DNA from: Paenibacillus paridis | Lineage (GTDB): Bacteria > Bacillota > Bacilli > Paenibacillales > Paenibacillaceae | Direction: 5' to 3' | Length of the DNA stretch: 64,000 nucleotides | Assembly: GCF_006345825.1 (NCBI RefSeq) | Contig: NZ_VCIX01000087.1 | Coordinates: forward strand, 62,202 to 126,201 | In this document: piece by piece, positions 60,559 through 64,000 of the stretch | How positions within the stretch are numbered: the first letter of the stretch is position 1 | Layout of the letters: every line of letters starts with the position of its first letter | Notes under the pieces: generated by a model | What the model saw: the letters and a program-made list of their open reading frames with translations, nothing else | The model's database searches: none | What the model was told of the DNA's origin: nothing | Made by a program: the position numbers and the translations under genes

Positions 60559-62313
60559 TTACCTGTTAACTTCCTTATGCAATATCGCATAACCGAAAGG
60601 CGGGAGCTCCCAGTTTAATTGACCCTTTAAGGTGATGACGATCGAATTGGAAACCATGTCTGTCCAGACCCCTTCCTCAATGGTTGAGCGGAAAGCAGAG
60701 TGATTCTCTGAATTGTTAATAAGAATAACAAACTGATCCTGATCATCACGGCGTTCGTAGATAAAATTCCGATCGCTCACCTGGTCCTGCAAAAAAGTAA
60801 TCGCTCCGTCTTGCAGCGCGGAATATTGCTGGCGTAAACGGATCGTCCGCTTAAAAAAGTCGAGTAATTCATCGTTTTGCTTCTTTGGATCCCATTCCAT
60901 GCATTTACGGTTATCTGGATCTTGTTTTCCATCCAGACCGATTTCATCACCGTAATAAATACATGGCGCACCAGGGTAAGTAAACTGAAACAATATGGCA
61001 AGCTTCATTCGCTCTGTGCTGCCCCCGCATAGAGTGAGCAATCGAGCGGTATCATGGCTGCCGAGTAAATTAAAGGCAACTTCATTCGCTTGCTTAGGGT
61101 AACCCACGATTTGACCGCTGAGTTTATTTGCAAGCTGCCTTGCTCCAATTCGATTATGTGCAAAGAAATCTAAGCATGCCTTCGTGAACGGATAGTTCAT
61201 GACCGCATCAAATTGATCCCCGAGCAGCCATGGCAGCGCATCATTCATAATTTCGCCCAAAATATAAGCATCCGGGTTGACAGCCTTCACTGTGTTGCGG
61301 AACTCCCGCCAGAAGGCATGATCGACTTCATTCGCCACATCCAGTCTCCAACCGTCGATTTCGACTTCTTCGATCCAATATTTTGCCACCTTAAGCAAAT
61401 ATTCCTTTACTTCGGCATGTTCCGTATTCAATTTCGGCATGATCGGTTCAAAGCTAAACGTATCATAGGTGGGAACGCCGTCCTTTACCGTTAGCGGCCA
61501 TTCTCGTATATGAAACCAATCGGCAAAAGCAGAGGAAAGGCCGTTTTCCATCACATCGACAAAAGGTTTAAACGAGTGGCCGCAATGATTGAACACTGCG
61601 TCAAGCAGCACGCGTATTCCCCGCTCATGACAAGCCTTCACAAGCTCTTTTAATTTGTTATTCGTACCGAAATGAGGATCAACCTTGAAGTAATCCTGCG
61701 TATCGTATTTATGGTTAGTCGTTCCCTCGAAGACCGGATTCAAATAAATCGCATTTATACCGAGCGAAGATAAATATTCCAAATGATCGATGATGCCCTG
61801 CAGGTCTCCGCCAAAGAAATTATTCGGGGTCGGCTTGCCTCCCCATTCCTCCGTGCCTTCAGGATCGAGAGTTGAATCGCCGTTCGCAAATCGTTCAGGG
61901 AATATTTGATAAAAGACCGCTTTTTTCACCCATGCTGGAGGCCTATGAACGTCCACGGGATTCAGAAAAGGAAAATCGAACAGGCCTTCATAAAAAATGA
62001 CAGGCGGAACATCAAAAAATCCGCTCTCTTGGAAATAGACCGTGCGTTCACCGTCGTTCAAGGCAAAATAATAAACCAATCTACGGAATGCCGGCTGAGC
62101 AGACACCTCCCAATAATCAAACATGGCATCCGAGGCCAGTCGTACCATTTGAGCTTCGGAGTTCGCCTTGCTCCAATCATACTTATCGCCGTAAACAAGA
62201 GTAATTTGCAGCATATCTGCTTTCTTCGTCCGAATTCGAATATGAAGGGTACGATCGTCATACGCATAGGACCAATTTAATTTTGCACGGTGATAAACAG
62301 CTTCTAAATTCAT
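60559..62313 (-). CDS. GH13 neopullulanase / cyclomaltodextrinase
   Basis: A 584-residue cytosolic alpha-glycosidase of subfamily GH13_20. The N-terminal CBM34-like domain (about 1-120) has KLNWSYAYDDRTLHIRIRTK. The TIM barrel has VFYQIFPERFANGD, VLLDAVFNHCG (region II-I), the nucleophile in GWRLDVANEVDH (Asp325), the acid Glu354 in ILGEIMND, and Asp421 in LLGSHDTARL. These numbers match the well-known TVAII enzyme exactly. A C-terminal beta domain ends the protein. It degrades imported maltodextrin, pullulan or cyclodextrin pieces. Start ATG follows AAAAAGGAG at slightly long spacing. Single gene here. Confidence 0.95.
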   Translation of the reverse strand: MNLEAVYHRAKLNWSYAYDDRTLHIRIRTKKADMLQITLVYGDKYDWSKANSEAQMVRLASDAMFDYWEVSAQPAFRRLVYYFALNDGERTVYFQESGFFDVPPVIFYEGLFDFPFLNPVDVHRPPAWVKKAVFYQIFPERFANGDSTLDPEGTEEWGGKPTPNNFFGGDLQGIIDHLEYLSSLGINAIYLNPVFEGTTNHKYDTQDYFKVDPHFGTNNKLKELVKACHERGIRVLLDAVFNHCGHSFKPFVDVMENGLSSAFADWFHIREWPLTVKDGVPTYDTFSFEPIMPKLNTEHAEVKEYLLKVAKYWIEEVEIDGWRLDVANEVDHAFWREFRNTVKAVNPDAYILGEIMNDALPWLLGDQFDAVMNYPFTKACLDFFAHNRIGARQLANKLSGQIVGYPKQANEVAFNLLGSHDTARLLTLCGGSTERMKLAILFQFTYPGAPCIYYGDEIGLDGKQDPDNRKCMEWDPKKQNDELLDFFKRTIRLRQQYSALQDGAITFLQDQVSDRNFIYERRDDQDQFVILINNSENHSAFRSTIEEGVWTDMVSNSIVITLKGQLNWELPPFGYAILHKEVNR

Positions 62314-62347
62314 ATTCTGCTCATTCTCCTTTTTCGCAGGTCAACGC

Positions 62348-62384
62348 AAAAAGGGCCCAACCCCGTGTATACGAGGTTGAACCC
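62348..62384 (-). terminator. Terminator after the SLH-protein gene
   Basis: Minus-strand arms GGGTTCAACC and GGTTGGGCCC pair with one mismatch around a 12-base loop and are followed by TTTTT. Confidence 0.82.
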
Positions 62385-62516
62385 AAAGGTTACATTGCCT
62401 TTTTATTACAGTAAAGATAACATGGCGCAATTGCTTCGTCAACATCTATTTAGCATGCTTCACCGGAATATGGAATCCATCCCGCCATTCTACAGCTTCA
62501 AACCGTGATCCAAATA

Positions 62517-64000
62517 TTATAAATAAGCAGCTATTAAATTTGCAATTACTTGCGCAGCTTCTGCACGCGTCATGCTTGCTTGTGGGGCAAAATAATTATT
62601 TCCGCGCCCCTGAATCAAGCCCGCTTCTTGCGCTATGCTTGCGGCTTCCTGCGCCCAACCGCTGATTTGTTGAGCATCCTTGAATTTATCCGTATTCCCA
62701 ATGCTCGCTTGATTGCCATTTAAATAAGCAGCTGCACGGACAACCATAACGGCCATCTCTTCGCGGGAGATGCTTGCGTTCGGTGCAAAGGTATCTTCAT
62801 TCCGTCCAAGCACGATTCCAGCTTCACTTACGGCAGAAACGACGCCTGCATACCAATCCTCGGGATCAACGTCTTGAAATGCCGACGCATTAACCGATTC
62901 CAATTGCAAAGCGCGAGCAATCATCGCAGCGAATTCTGCCCGTGTAACCTTCCCTTGTGGGTTAAACGCCGTATCGGATACGCCTGCGATAATATGTTTT
63001 GCGGCCATCTTCTTAATGACGTCGCTAGCCCATAAATTCGAACTTACATCCGAAAATACTTTATGAAACGCTAGAACCCCATATTGTCCCGCTTCTTTCA
63101 CCGTTGCGGTCAGCGTACCATCTTTGAATGTTCCGCCTACATAATGAATGGTTCCGTCTGCCTCGATACGATAAACACCCAAAACATCCGGATCGGCAGC
63201 TGGATCGACCTTAAAGCTCATCGTTACAGGTTCGCTGAAGGCTTGTGCCGAGACTTCCTTACCATCCGCCCCTATCCATTTTAAATCAAAATCATATAAA
63301 TCGCTTGCCGCAGTTACATGAACGGAATGGTTAGCCACAGCATGATCTACTAGTTTACTGACAGCTTCTTGCAGTTTAACCGCTGACATTTTGATTTGGA
63401 AGGCCGCTGATTGCGCTAACTTCATTGCTTCCTGCAGCTGCATAAGCGCCGACTTCGATAATTCGATAACCATATTTTTCTTGATTATTTGAAGGCTTTT
63501 ATCACCTACAATCTCAAATACATCGTTTGGAAGCTGTGCCCAAGCTTTGTCCTCCGATAGTAGGGCAGTTACCGAACCGTCCCCTTCTACCTTCAAAGCT
63601 TTGTTGCTTAACACTTCAACCGTCGCCGGTGTCGATGTTGGCGCAGCCGTTGCTATCGGCCCTGGTGGTGTTGTTGGCGTCGCTTCCGGCGAAGTTGTCG
63701 GTGTGGCCGATGGCGATGCTGTTGGCGTCGCTTCCGGCGATGCCGTCGGTGTGGCCGATGGCGATGCTGTTGGCGTCGCTTCCGGCGATGCCGTCGGTGT
63801 GGCCGATGGCGACGCTGTTGGCGTCGCTTCCGGCGATGCCGTTGGTGACGCAGACGGTGTTGGTGTTGGTGTAACCGCTGGTTCGCCAACAATGACTGCT
63901 CTCGTCACTTCTACCGCCTGATTTCCTGCAGCATCACTGACATTATAGTGGAAAATGTAGGTTCCCGGCACGGTTGTCACGAGTCCCGGAATAGCTTCGC
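62517..64000 (-). CDS. S-layer-homology surface protein (partial, N-terminus outside the window)
   Basis: The reading frame is open to the right edge, giving the last 494 residues of a larger exported protein. From the edge inward it has the end of an Ig/HYR-like domain (GTYIFHYNVSDAAGNQAVEV), then a Pro/Ser/Thr/Ala repeat linker of about 70 residues. A beta-rich domain follows near 125-300. Three SLH motifs close it: FSDVSSNLWASDVIKKMAAK, FQDVDPEDWYAGVVSAVSEA and FKDAQQISGWAQEAASIAQE, each followed by an F-x-P and TRAE-type end. SLH domains bind pyruvylated cell-wall polymer, so it sits on the cell surface. The catalytic or binding part lies outside the window. Confidence 0.92.
   Translation of the reverse strand, partial: EAIPGLVTTVPGTYIFHYNVSDAAGNQAVEVTRAVIVGEPAVTPTPTPSASPTASPEATPTASPSATPTASPEATPTASPSATPTASPEATPTASPSATPTTSPEATPTTPPGPIATAAPTSTPATVEVLSNKALKVEGDGSVTALLSEDKAWAQLPNDVFEIVGDKSLQIIKKNMVIELSKSALMQLQEAMKLAQSAAFQIKMSAVKLQEAVSKLVDHAVANHSVHVTAASDLYDFDLKWIGADGKEVSAQAFSEPVTMSFKVDPAADPDVLGVYRIEADGTIHYVGGTFKDGTLTATVKEAGQYGVLAFHKVFSDVSSNLWASDVIKKMAAKHIIAGVSDTAFNPQGKVTRAEFAAMIARALQLESVNASAFQDVDPEDWYAGVVSAVSEAGIVLGRNEDTFAPNASISREEMAVMVVRAAAYLNGNQASIGNTDKFKDAQQISGWAQEAASIAQEAGLIQGRGNNYFAPQASMTRAEAAQVIANLIAAYL
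63669..63836 (-). repeat. Tandem 48-base repeat coding for a Pro/Thr/Ser linker
   Basis: The 16-residue unit SPEATPTASPSATPTA occurs three times in a row, with a half copy SPEATPTT at the end. Third copies carry small changes. At the DNA level the copies are nearly identical, so slippage or recombination could alter linker length. Confidence 0.88.

Noticed and set aside
63669..63836. Regular repeats considered as a CRISPR array
   Set aside because: The copies are contiguous with no spacers and lie in frame within a coding sequence; no cas genes are present.
63547..63921. Plus-strand frame rich in GVASGDAVGVADGD repeats
   Set aside because: It is only the complement of the Pro/Thr/Ser repeat linker of the SLH protein.

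Overview
The window looks like a chromosomal stretch from a spore-forming, low-to-mid GC Firmicute of the Paenibacillus type. The evidence is strong AGGAGG-type ribosome sites, B. subtilis-like families (SpoVB, SleB, a Btr-like regulator, a YhcX-like fusion), C-terminal SLH anchors, many AraC, TetR and MFS genes, and sugar importers lacking their own ATPase. I see no rRNA, tRNA, insertion sequence, prophage or CRISPR array. Coding density is high; the only gap over 300 bases without a gene is 56872-57352. All family names come from reading motifs by eye; no database search was run.

Layout, left to right. 1-2870 is the end of a CUT1 sugar ABC cluster (two permeases and a binding lipoprotein, with a candidate cre box). 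3158-7680 holds a membrane 'sensor domain' protein, an M23 peptidase lipoprotein and an OmpR-type two-component system, with paired TTAA direct repeats in the divergent control region. 7767-10614 is a tight three-gene unit: a GNAT/nitrilase fusion that has lost its catalytic Cys, an intact nitrilase paralogue, and S-adenosylmethionine decarboxylase (speD). 10802-18741 has a lipase-like hydrolase, an AlkD-like protein, a Crp/Fnr regulator, two MFS pumps with their regulators (SufR-like and TetR), and a glycerophosphodiesterase.

18916-31337 mixes GH127 beta-L-arabinofuranosidase with a divergent AraC gene, a small membrane protein resembling PaxB-type terpene cyclases, a lone APS kinase, an AraC/quinone-reductase pair, a VOC-TetR operon with a near-ideal operator, a nucleotidyltransferase, a class C beta-lactamase-like protein, and an SDR/TetR pair. 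31369-34220 holds a CrtQ-like glycosyltransferase overlapping a PlsY-like acyltransferase, then a SleB-type cell-wall hydrolase.

34365-39239 is a rhamnose/arabinose side-chain locus (GH43, GH78, AraC). 39397-47864 has an alpha/beta hydrolase, a quinone oxidoreductase, a MalT-like regulator with a probable leaderless start, a siderophore-binding lipoprotein behind a Fur box, and a Btr-like regulator. 47988-56871 is a second oligosaccharide locus resembling the B. subtilis yte/lpl/ytc region: membrane AraC sensor, binding lipoprotein, two permeases, a GH105-type hydrolase and an unassigned six-hairpin glycosidase. 57353-64000 has a DUF3817-MFS fusion, SpoVB, a GH13 neopullulanase and an SLH surface protein cut by the window edge.

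Taken together, the window suggests a plant-polysaccharide-using soil bacterium. Oligosaccharides are cut outside or inside the cell by GH43, GH78, GH105, GH127 and GH13 enzymes and imported by CUT1 systems that would borrow a shared ATPase encoded elsewhere.
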